Assembly (NCBI RefSeq): GCF_900545205.1
Contig: NZ_UQYC01000086.1
Coordinates: 1 to 6,757, forward strand
From: an uncultured Veillonella sp.
GTDB lineage: Bacteria > Bacillota > Negativicutes > Veillonellales > Veillonellaceae
Direction: 5' to 3'
DNA length: 6,757 nt
In this document: positions 1-6,403 of the stretch, one piece after another
Position numbering within the stretch: position 1 is the first letter of the stretch
Layout of the letters: every line of letters starts with the position of its first letter
Notes under the pieces: generated by a model
What the model saw: only the letters and a program-made list of their open reading frames with translations
The model's database searches: none
What the model was told of the DNA's origin: nothing
Program-made: the position numbers and the translations under genes

Positions 1-133
1 GCACAGTAAATACTACATGATCTTCCCCATCAATTTCTAATAGTGGTACTGCTACTGCCGCTGTTATAACATCAATATCGGTAAGAACAGTATGTTCTCG
101 TTTTTCTAGGAAATTAAATAGTTTCTTGTCCAT
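1..133 (-). CDS. NUDIX hydrolase, probable CoA pyrophosphatase (partial, N-terminal 44 residues)
   Basis: This minus-strand frame opens with ATG at 133-131 and runs off the left edge, so only the first 44 residues are visible. They start MDKKLFNFLEKREHTVL. An alternating hydrophobic stretch, AAVAVPLLEIDGEDHVVFTV, follows at residues 25-44. This resembles the first beta strands of the NUDIX fold in the CoA-pyrophosphatase (NudL/YeaB-like) group, where a similar segment reads roughly AAVLVPL..G..HVLFTVRS. Members of that group split CoA and its derivatives into phosphopantetheine and adenosine nucleotide in the cytoplasm. The diagnostic NUDIX box lies outside the window, so the exact substrate class is inferred. 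An AGAGGA ribosome binding site sits 6 bases before the ATG and supports this start. The gene lies downstream of tyrS on the same strand but is separated from it by a strong terminator, so it is probably transcribed on its own. Another NUDIX subfamily remains possible. Confidence 0.62.
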   Translation of the reverse strand, partial: MDKKLFNFLEKREHTVLTDIDVITAAVAVPLLEIDGEDHVVFTV

Positions 134-150
134 ATATGGTCCTCTTACTT

Positions 151-174
151 TATAGATACTATACGATATCTATA
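151..174. promoter_or_regulatory. Inverted repeat upstream of the NUDIX gene, possible operator
   Basis: Two perfect 8-base arms, TATAGATA (151-158) and TATCTATA (167-174), flank an 8-base centre. The dyad lies 17 bases upstream of the NUDIX start codon and overlaps the region where the -10 element would fall. The spacing suits a dimeric repressor, but the surrounding DNA is extremely AT-rich, which makes chance dyads common. A weak RNA hairpin in the leader is an alternative reading. Confidence 0.3.
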
Positions 175-193
175 TAAATCTTTTATATGTCAA
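165..193 (-). promoter_or_regulatory. Candidate promoter for the NUDIX gene
   Basis: A perfect minus-strand TTGACA box lies at 193-188. At a 17-base spacing the hexamer is GATATC (170-165), a poor -10 match, so the promoter would be weak or need an activator. A second candidate further upstream is a consensus TATAAT at 253-248 on the minus strand, but it has no recognisable -35 box. The rest of 134-330 contains no coding frame that I can support. Confidence 0.3.
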
Positions 194-330
194 ATTTGTA
201 TTTTATAATTGTATCTATATTTATATTTGAATTTATGTTTTACTTTCATTATACATGAACTTGTAAGTCATTTTTTGCTTCACAAACAACAGATTTAGTA
301 GATAAATAATCTTATAGACAAAATAGACAG

Positions 331-369
331 AAAAAAACTGTGATGAGGTTTCTATCTCATCACAGTTTT
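331..369 (-). terminator. Rho-independent terminator of tyrS
   Basis: The arms 334-347 and 356-369 form a perfect 14-bp stem around an 8-base loop. The core reads ACTGTGATGAG on the minus strand. The A-run at 331-337 gives a run of seven U residues at the 3' side of the minus-strand transcript. The hairpin begins only 3 bases after the tyrS stop codon and separates tyrS from the NUDIX gene. Confidence 0.93.
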
Positions 370-372
370 ATA

Positions 373-1581
373 TTAGTTAAATTTAATTTTTACGAATTTA
401 CGTTTACCAACTTGAACGATCATGCCCTCTTCAAGGGTAAGGTTTTCTTCTGTATATTTTTCACCGTTTACTTTGAAAGCACCAGCTTTAATAGAACGAC
501 GTGCTTCACCATTAGAAGCAGTCAAACCAGCATCTGTACAGAATTGTGGTACAAAGATTGGTTCTGTTGGCGCATCCATAGCGTATTCAGGAATATCTGT
601 AGGCAACGCGCGTTGTTGGAATACGCGCTTGAATTCTTCTTCTGCCTCAAGAGCAGCGTCTTCACCATGGTACAAACGAACAATGGTACGAGCTAATTGC
701 ATTTTAGCGTCACGTGGATGTAATTCACCACTTTCAAGACGTTTTTCCATGTCCTCTTGTTCTTCAATTGGCATATCTGTAACGAGCATGAAGTAGCGCA
801 TCATCAATTCATCAGGAATGGACATTGCTTTACCGTACATTTCTTTAGGTTCTTCGTCGATACCGATGTAGTTACCTAAAGATTTACTCATTTTTTGAAC
901 ACCGTCAAGGCCTTCAAGCAATGGCATTGTGATAACAACTTGAGGTTCTTGACCTTCTAATTCTTGTAAATGACGGCCCATTAACAAGTTGAAAGTTTGG
1001 TCTGTACCACCAAATTCAACATCAGCATGTAATGCTACAGAATCTTGACCTTGCATCAATGGATACATAAACTCATGAACACCGATTGCACGACCTTCTT
1101 TAAAGCGTTTATTGAAATCATCACGTTCCATCATACGAGCTACAGTGTAAGAACTTGCCAAACGTAGAACATCAGCAAAGTTCATGGATTCAAGCCATTC
1201 ACTGTTGTCGCGAACGATAGTTTTTTCAGGATCCAACACTTTGAAGATTTGTGTTTTATAAGTTTCAGCATTTTTCAATACTTCTTCTTTTGTAAGTGGT
1301 GGACGAGTTACGCTTTTACCAGTAGGATCACCAATACGTGCAGTGAAACCACCGATAACAATCACTACTTGATGACCAAATTCTTGGAACAAACGTAATT
1401 TACGAAGTGGTACAGTATGACCCAAATGAATATCTGGCGCTGTTGGGTCCAAACCTAGTTTTACAACTAACGGTTTATTTTCCTTAATGGATTTTTCTAT
1501 TTTCTTTACAAGATCTTGTTCGTTAATTAAATCTGCTACGCCGTGTTTAATTTGGCGTACTTGTTCTTGAGCACTAACCAT
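373..1581 (-). CDS. tyrS: Tyrosyl-tRNA synthetase, type 2
   Basis: This class I aminoacyl-tRNA synthetase activates tyrosine with ATP and loads it onto tRNA-Tyr in the cytoplasm. The product has 402 residues, the usual length for the family. The HIGH-type motif is HLGH at residues 52-55, just after KLGLDPTAPDI. The second signature is KMSKS at 230-234. These features mark the type 2 subgroup, since type 1 enzymes such as that of E. coli have KFGKT-like motifs. The tyrosine-pocket region includes YPLMQGQDSVAL (173-184) and GGTDQTFN (191-198). A C-terminal S4 RNA-binding domain covers about residues 345-400 (LTASNGEARRSIKAGAFKVNG). The ATG at 1581 is preceded by a strong GAGGAGG site about 6 bases away. 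The gene is divergent from the PBP gene and ends at its own terminator, so it is probably monocistronic. Only 162 bases separate the two start codons, which leaves no room for a T-box leader of the kind that controls many Firmicute tyrS genes. Confidence 0.97.
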   Translation of the reverse strand: MVSAQEQVRQIKHGVADLINEQDLVKKIEKSIKENKPLVVKLGLDPTAPDIHLGHTVPLRKLRLFQEFGHQVVIVIGGFTARIGDPTGKSVTRPPLTKEEVLKNAETYKTQIFKVLDPEKTIVRDNSEWLESMNFADVLRLASSYTVARMMERDDFNKRFKEGRAIGVHEFMYPLMQGQDSVALHADVEFGGTDQTFNLLMGRHLQELEGQEPQVVITMPLLEGLDGVQKMSKSLGNYIGIDEEPKEMYGKAMSIPDELMMRYFMLVTDMPIEEQEDMEKRLESGELHPRDAKMQLARTIVRLYHGEDAALEAEEEFKRVFQQRALPTDIPEYAMDAPTEPIFVPQFCTDAGLTASNGEARRSIKAGAFKVNGEKYTEENLTLEEGMIVQVGKRKFVKIKFN

Positions 1582-1597
1582 GATAATCCTCCTCGAA

Positions 1598-1615
1598 ATA
1601 CTATTGTTTTAGTAT
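1598..1615. promoter_or_regulatory. Small dyad overlapping the tyrS -10 box and start point
   Basis: ATACTA (1598-1603) and TAGTAT (1610-1615) form a perfect 6-bp inverted repeat with a 6-base centre. One arm covers most of the tyrS -10 box and the other falls around the predicted transcription start. It could be an operator or a short hairpin at the 5' end of the mRNA. It may also be chance in AT-rich DNA. Confidence 0.25.
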
Positions 1616-1639
1616 ACCATTATCTAAAAACTTTCACAA
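1611..1639 (-). promoter_or_regulatory. tyrS: tyrS promoter
   Basis: On the minus strand, TTGTGA (1639-1634) and TATACT (1616-1611) are separated by exactly 17 bases. This is a good sigma-A-type match with five of six -10 bases conserved. The predicted start is near 1604, giving a short leader of about 23 bases before the ATG that contains only the ribosome binding site. Confidence 0.75.
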
Positions 1640-1653
1640 TTATATATATAGTA

Positions 1654-1680
1654 TTGGTTTTAAGCCATTTATGATATAAT
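1654..1680 (+). promoter_or_regulatory. Promoter of the class A PBP gene
   Basis: A consensus TATAAT (1675-1680) is preceded by TGA, making the extended -10 element TGATATAAT. The -35 box is weaker: TTGGTT at 1654-1659 with a short 15-base spacer, which the extended -10 may offset. The predicted start is near 1687, so the leader is about 57 bases. The promoter points away from that of tyrS, and the two -35 boxes are about 15 bases apart. Confidence 0.7.
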
Positions 1681-1743
1681 ATTTATAACTGCGTAATAGA
1701 ATTTACGTTATATTTACTAACAAAAGAAAAAAGAGGTGACTCT

Positions 1744-3834
1744 ATGAGTAATAACTCAAATGCGAGAAGCAGCCGCCGTTCTAACGGTAGCGGCTCTACA
1801 CCGAAGAAAACAAGTCCGAAGCGTCTATTTTGGATTTGTGCCCTTCTCCTTATACTCATCGTAGCCGGAGGTGGCTGTGGTTTTATCAGTGCCACACTGT
1901 CTAACCTACCAGATGTATCCAATGTACGTCCTTCCGCATCGTCTCAAATTTACGATGTCCATGGTAATCTCATCACAACGGTTCATTCCACAGAGAATCG
2001 ATTACCAGTACCTTTAAAAGATGTACCAAAGGATTTACAAAATGCCTTTGTTGCTACTGAGGACTCTCGCTTCTACTCCCATCACGGTATCGACCCAGTT
2101 GGTATCTTACGTGCTGTATGGGTTAACCTTGTTCATAGTGGCGTATCTGAAGGTGGTTCTACTATCACTCAACAGTTAGCACGTAATGCATTCTTGTCTC
2201 AAGACAGAACATTTAAACGTAAAATTTCTGAAGCATTACTAGCACTAAAAATTGAACAACACTACACTAAGGATGAAATCCTAGAAATGTACATGAATCA
2301 AATTTACTTTGGTCAAGGTGCATACGGTGTACAATCTGCAGCTCATGTGTACTTTGGTAAGGATGCTAGCCAATTAACGCTTGCTCAAGCAGCGCTCATT
2401 GCGGGCTTACCACAAAGTCCTAACTACTACTCTCCATTCAATGATTTGGAAGCTAGTAAAAAACGTCAAGCCGTTGTATTAGGCCAAATGGTTAAATACG
2501 GATACATTACACAAGAGCAAGCCGATGAAGCGCGTCAAGCAGATTTAGGCTTAGTAGCAAAACAAGAACAAACGCATGAAAAATCTAATGCGTCTTACTT
2601 CATTAACTATGTTATTGCACAAGTTTCTGAAAAATATGGTGATGATGCAATCTATAAAGATGGTTTAAAAATTTATACTACTCTCGATATGGATGCACAA
2701 AATGCGGCTGTAGCAGCAATGCAAAACTTGCCTAACTACTACACAGATAGCAATGGTTTACATCAACCACAAGGTGCGATCGTAGCTATGAATCCTCATA
2801 ATGGTTATATTATGGCTATGGTTGGTGGTCGCGGTGATGATGCATTTAACCGTGCTACACAAGCAGAACGTCAACCAGGTTCCGCTATGAAACCATTTGT
2901 ATATTTGGCAGCTATTCAATCTGGTAAAACTCCTGGTTCTATCGTAGATGATAGCCCTGTTACATTTGGTAACTGGAGCCCTAAAAACTATGAAAATGAC
3001 TTCGTAGGTAGCATTACATACCGCTATGCATTACAACATTCTCGTAACGTAGCTGCCGTAAAAATTGCTGATGAAGTAGGCATGTCTAAGATTATTAAAC
3101 TTGCTAAAGAAATGGGTATCTCTACTCTAACTGATCAAGATAATAACTTGTCTACTGCACTTGGTGGTTTAACTCATGGTGTAACACCTCTTGAAATGGT
3201 TCAAGCTTATGGTGTACTCGCTAATGGTGGTATCAAAGTTCAACCTACGGCAATCGTTAAAATTGTAGACCGCAATGGTCAAGTTGTGGAAGAAAACTCC
3301 ATCCAAGAAAAACGTGTTGTAGATGAAAAAGATGCAGCTATCATTACAAATATGCTAGAATCCGTTATAAATGGCGGTACTGGTGGTAATGCCGCAATCG
3401 GTCGTCCTGCAGCAGGCAAAACTGGTACAACAGATGATTCCAAGGATGCTTGGTTCGTTGGTTACACGCCTGATTTAGTAGCTGCCGTTTGGATTGGTGA
3501 TGACTATGGCTCGGAAACATTACGAGGCATGACCGGTGGTGACACACCTGCTATTATGTGGGGCCAATTCATGGCAAATGCGCTTGCCAATACCCCTGCT
3601 TCTGACTTCTCCGTTCCTGCTAGCGCTCAATCAGCTGTTTCTGAAGGTTATTATAATCCTGTAAAAGCACAGCCTAAAAAAGAAGCTGCTAAGGACGAAA
3701 AAGCAGACAAAAAAGACGATAAAGACAAATCGAAAGATGAAGCTGTAAAAGATGACAGTGGCTCAAAAGATGATGCAACTGAACAAAAATCTAATTCATC
3801 GAAAAGTAAAAAGTCTAGCAAAAAAGATCGTTAA
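1744..3834 (+). CDS. Class A (bifunctional) penicillin-binding protein, PBP1A family
   Basis: This is an mrcA/ponA-type enzyme that polymerises lipid II into glycan strands and cross-links the stem peptides outside the cytoplasmic membrane. The 696-residue product begins with a basic, Ser-rich cytoplasmic tail (1-27) and a single membrane anchor (about 28-52). The GT51 glycosyltransferase domain (about 70-245) shows EDSRFYSHHG, with catalytic Glu106. It also contains GGSTITQQLARN (137-148), Glu163 in RKISEALLALKIE, and EMYMNQIYFGQGAYG (181-195). The transpeptidase domain (about 340-615) carries the SxxK motif as SAMK (Ser380, Lys383), SRN at 433-435 and KTGT at 559-562. All catalytic residues are therefore present. 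The link between the domains is short, with no room for a large PBP1A insert such as the OB-like domain of enteric enzymes. Residues about 640-696 form a Lys/Asp/Ser-rich, probably disordered tail. AGAGGTGA lies 4 bases before the ATG and supports the start. The gene is monocistronic between its own promoter and terminator. Confidence 0.95.
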   Translation: MSNNSNARSSRRSNGSGSTPKKTSPKRLFWICALLLILIVAGGGCGFISATLSNLPDVSNVRPSASSQIYDVHGNLITTVHSTENRLPVPLKDVPKDLQNAFVATEDSRFYSHHGIDPVGILRAVWVNLVHSGVSEGGSTITQQLARNAFLSQDRTFKRKISEALLALKIEQHYTKDEILEMYMNQIYFGQGAYGVQSAAHVYFGKDASQLTLAQAALIAGLPQSPNYYSPFNDLEASKKRQAVVLGQMVKYGYITQEQADEARQADLGLVAKQEQTHEKSNASYFINYVIAQVSEKYGDDAIYKDGLKIYTTLDMDAQNAAVAAMQNLPNYYTDSNGLHQPQGAIVAMNPHNGYIMAMVGGRGDDAFNRATQAERQPGSAMKPFVYLAAIQSGKTPGSIVDDSPVTFGNWSPKNYENDFVGSITYRYALQHSRNVAAVKIADEVGMSKIIKLAKEMGISTLTDQDNNLSTALGGLTHGVTPLEMVQAYGVLANGGIKVQPTAIVKIVDRNGQVVEENSIQEKRVVDEKDAAIITNMLESVINGGTGGNAAIGRPAAGKTGTTDDSKDAWFVGYTPDLVAAVWIGDDYGSETLRGMTGGDTPAIMWGQFMANALANTPASDFSVPASAQSAVSEGYYNPVKAQPKKEAAKDEKADKKDDKDKSKDEAVKDDSGSKDDATEQKSNSSKSKKSSKKDR

Positions 3835-3845
3835 TCTCATACGAT

Positions 3846-3880
3846 AAAGGAGCGGAACAATTGTTCCGCTCCTTTTGTTT
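3846..3880 (+). terminator. Rho-independent terminator of the PBP gene
   Basis: Positions 3846-3875 are a perfect 30-base palindrome built on GGAGCGGAAC. It can fold into a 13-bp stem with an AATT loop and is followed by TTTTGTTT on the plus strand. It begins 11 bases after the PBP stop codon. On the minus strand the T-run is short, so it should act mainly in the plus direction. Confidence 0.92.
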
Positions 3881-3884
3881 ATAT

Positions 3885-3918
3885 AAAAAAGGTAGTAAGT
3901 TTATGAACTTACTACCTT
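3885..3918 (-). terminator. Rho-independent terminator of mutS2
   Basis: The arms 3889-3901 and 3906-3918 form a perfect 13-bp stem (core GGTAGTAAGTT) with a 4-base loop. On the minus strand it is followed by six T residues (3890-3885), whereas the plus side has no T-run. It lies about 93 bases beyond the mutS2 stop codon. The stretch between them, 3919-4011, holds nothing else that I can identify. Confidence 0.85.
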
Positions 3919-4011
3919 ATTCTATTACTCTACATCTATATAATCATCTAAAAATACTATTCCTGTACAATATACAGATAATCGATGATGAATTAGAGCA
4001 TGTATGTACTT

Positions 4012-6390
4012 TTACTTAAGAACTACATTCGTAGCCCCTGCACCACCTTCATCATAGCCTGCTGTTTCAAAGTGAGCTACATGCGGTAAGGTACGCAAAT
4101 ATTGATGCACACCTTCTCGTAATGCACCAGTTCCCTTACCATGGATAATACGTACTTGGCTAACACCACCCAGCAAGGCTTGGTCAATAAATCTACCAAC
4201 AGATACTGTCGCTTCATCTACGGTTTGACCGAGAATATTGATTTCAGTGCGAACCTCTTTTTGGCGTTGTACAGCAGAACCACCCATACGTTTTCGTGTC
4301 TTAGGCATGGATGCCTTTTGTTCACGAGCCAGCTTATTGCCTTCTTCACGTGTAGTAGATTGTAATTCGCTAACCTTAACTGTAGCTGTTAATCCATTAA
4401 TATCTACATTCACTCGATTACCATTGATAGACAATACAGTACCTAATGAGCGCAATGACGTAACATATACAGCTTGGCCCACCTTAATAGCATCTGCTGT
4501 CAAGGACTTACGATCATCATCTACTGGAGCTTCTGGCACATGCACATTAGAGATGCCCTTACGAGCTGCATTGATGGCAGATTGACGCTTATCTTTATTT
4601 GTTTCAGAGAATTGCGCTTTCAATTGCTTGATAATCGCTTCCCCTTCAACGCGTAAACTACGTTTCATAGATTCTGCATCAGCTTGAGCTTTGGCTAAGA
4701 TTTGTTTACGTTTTTCATTAAACTGTTTCTTTTCCTTCTCTAATTGACCACGCATACGACGTGTTTCATCTAGCTCTTTCTTTAATGCTCTTTCCCGTTC
4801 AGAGGCTTTACGAAGCTGTTCATTCAAATCTGAAAGAACCTCTTCCATTTCATGACTACCAAATTGAGATTTATACTCTGCAGCACGTGTTACGATGTCT
4901 TTTGGTAAGCCTAAACGAGCCGCAATACTCAATGCATGGCTACTACCGGCTACGCCGATATAGAGTCGATACGTTGGTTTTAATGTACGCTCATCAAACT
5001 CTACATGGCCATTTTCAATACCTTCCGTATGGTATGCATAATTTTTAAGCTCATTATAATGGGTACTTACCATCATGAGAGCGCCTTTTTTACGGAAGAA
5101 CTCAAGGATAGATACTGCAAGCGCACTACCTTCTTCTGGATCAGTACCAGATCCAAGCTCATCGAGTAATACCAAATCATTTGGACCACAATGTTTAATG
5201 ATAGAAATAACTTGTGTCATATGAGCGGAGAACGTACTTAAGCTAGCTTCAATACTTTGCTCGTCCCCAATATCGGCAAAGACATTATGGAATATTGGCA
5301 ACATGGATCCGTGATCAGCAGGAATAAATAAACCACATTGGTTCATTAAACTCAATAGCCCTAATGTTTTAAGGGATACTGTTTTACCACCTGTATTAGA
5401 ACCAGTGATTAATAAAATACGATACGATGTACCTAACTGAATATTCGTAGGCACTACCACATTTGGTGGAATCAATGGATGACGAGCTCTCATGAGATTA
5501 ACTGTTCTATCAGTACTCAAGATTGCTGGTACACCCTTATAGGAAATAGCAAGGCTCGCCTTACCATATACAAATTCGATGTGTGATACCTTTTCACAAG
5601 CATCCATCAAATCATTACTATGTTGTTTTACAAGGGCTGATAATTCGCGGTAAATACGCAATACCTCTTGCTCTTCACCAATTAGTGCCTCTTGTAATTC
5701 ATTATTTAGATTCACCAAGCGCATCGGTTCAATATATAAGGTTTGACCCGTTGCAGAACGGTCGTGAATAAGACCATCAAAGTATTGGCGATACTCTTGT
5801 TTTACAGGGATTACGTAACGATTATTACGTTGTGTAATGATTGCTTCTTGGAAATACTTTTGATTATCCTTGTCGTGCAAGATAGCTTGAATATCATTTT
5901 TAATCTTTTCACGTGTTTTAATAATCGTATTTCTAAGACTCGCCAATTTAGGAGATGCTGTATCAAGCAATTCCCCTTTTTCATCAAAGACGCGTTTAAA
6001 ACGGTTTTCAATGCGGTCTGTATTCGGCATATCCTGTACCCATAGGGATAGCAATGGATATTCCATATATTTTGTTCTAAAGAACTTTGTCATCCGCTTA
6101 TAAGCACCAATGGTCAAGTAAATATCCCACAATGCTTCACGAGTAAGAACAAAGTCTTTACGACTCTTTTTACATGATTCACGAATATCTCGCGTACCAC
6201 CTAACGGTTGTTCTACCTCAGTTTGCAAAGAACGCATGGCTTCTGCTGTTTCATCAAGGTTCTCTTGAATAGCTTTAGCATCCGTCATTGGTTCAATATG
6301 CATAGCCAATTCTTTAGCAATGGTAGAACTACAGTGTTGTTGTAATTGTTCTTTTATATGGTGAAAGTCTAATACATCTTCGTTAAACAA
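4012..6390 (-). CDS. mutS2: MutS2 family ATPase with C-terminal Smr domain
   Basis: MutS2 is a cytoplasmic dimeric ABC-type ATPase. It has been linked to suppression of homologous recombination and, in Bacillus subtilis, to rescue of collided ribosomes; which role applies here is not visible. From the TTG start the product has 792 residues, normal for the family. It lacks the mismatch-binding N-terminal domain of MutS1. The core and clamp region covers about residues 1-300. Walker A is GSNTGGKT (330-337), the signature region is SLSTFSAHM (383-391), Walker B is LVLLDE (406-411), and the switch histidine lies in STHYNELK (442-449). A long charged coiled coil spans about 510-610, and a small KOW-like beta segment lies near 637-680. 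The Smr domain fills about 715-792. Its HGKGTGALR motif (750-758) is intact, but its first motif reads INILG (717-721) instead of the usual LDLR/LDLH type. A frame-extending ATG at 6450 would overlap the conserved end of the upstream gene and is not preferred. The gene is probably co-transcribed with the U32 gene. Confidence 0.95.
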   Translation of the reverse strand: MFNEDVLDFHHIKEQLQQHCSSTIAKELAMHIEPMTDAKAIQENLDETAEAMRSLQTEVEQPLGGTRDIRESCKKSRKDFVLTREALWDIYLTIGAYKRMTKFFRTKYMEYPLLSLWVQDMPNTDRIENRFKRVFDEKGELLDTASPKLASLRNTIIKTREKIKNDIQAILHDKDNQKYFQEAIITQRNNRYVIPVKQEYRQYFDGLIHDRSATGQTLYIEPMRLVNLNNELQEALIGEEQEVLRIYRELSALVKQHSNDLMDACEKVSHIEFVYGKASLAISYKGVPAILSTDRTVNLMRARHPLIPPNVVVPTNIQLGTSYRILLITGSNTGGKTVSLKTLGLLSLMNQCGLFIPADHGSMLPIFHNVFADIGDEQSIEASLSTFSAHMTQVISIIKHCGPNDLVLLDELGSGTDPEEGSALAVSILEFFRKKGALMMVSTHYNELKNYAYHTEGIENGHVEFDERTLKPTYRLYIGVAGSSHALSIAARLGLPKDIVTRAAEYKSQFGSHEMEEVLSDLNEQLRKASERERALKKELDETRRMRGQLEKEKKQFNEKRKQILAKAQADAESMKRSLRVEGEAIIKQLKAQFSETNKDKRQSAINAARKGISNVHVPEAPVDDDRKSLTADAIKVGQAVYVTSLRSLGTVLSINGNRVNVDINGLTATVKVSELQSTTREEGNKLAREQKASMPKTRKRMGGSAVQRQKEVRTEINILGQTVDEATVSVGRFIDQALLGGVSQVRIIHGKGTGALREGVHQYLRTLPHVAHFETAGYDEGGAGATNVVLK

Positions 6391-6396
6391 TGTACT

Positions 6397-6402
6397 ACCT
6401 CT
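6397..6402 (-). promoter_or_regulatory. mutS2: Ribosome binding site that fixes the mutS2 TTG start
   Basis: On the minus strand AGAGGT lies 6 bases upstream of a TTG codon (6390-6388). Translation from there gives MFNEDVLDFHHIKEQL, which matches the usual MutS2 opening of a few residues followed by L-[DE]-F-x-x-I-K-x-x-L. The in-frame ATGs at 6450 and 6447 have only a weak GTAGG-like site upstream and would add 20 residues without family resemblance. Confidence 0.75.
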
Positions 6403-6403
6403 T

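Noticed and set aside
315..329. Direct repeat TAGACA with a 3-base gap
   Set aside because: Two copies of a 6-base AT-rich word next to a terminator; too short to separate from chance.
340..796. Plus-strand open frames opposite the 3' part of tyrS
   Set aside because: They lie antisense to a clear synthetase gene, show no family resemblance, and lack a good ribosome binding site.
1582..1743. T-box or other riboswitch ahead of tyrS
   Set aside because: The region is shared by two divergent promoters, and the predicted tyrS leader is about 23 bases, far too short for a T-box.
1850..1880. Possible lipoprotein signal at the Cys in VAGGGCGF of the PBP
   Set aside because: The residues before Cys45 do not fit a lipobox (Gly at -3), and class A PBPs are held by an uncleaved membrane anchor.
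1683..1922. Minus-strand frame over the PBP leader and 5' end
   Set aside because: It is antisense to the PBP start and signal-anchor region, contains the PBP ribosome binding site in reverse, and its sequence looks non-biological.
4141..6045. Several plus-strand and one minus-strand open frames within mutS2
   Set aside because: All are short shadows of the well-supported mutS2 reading frame, with no recognisable domains.
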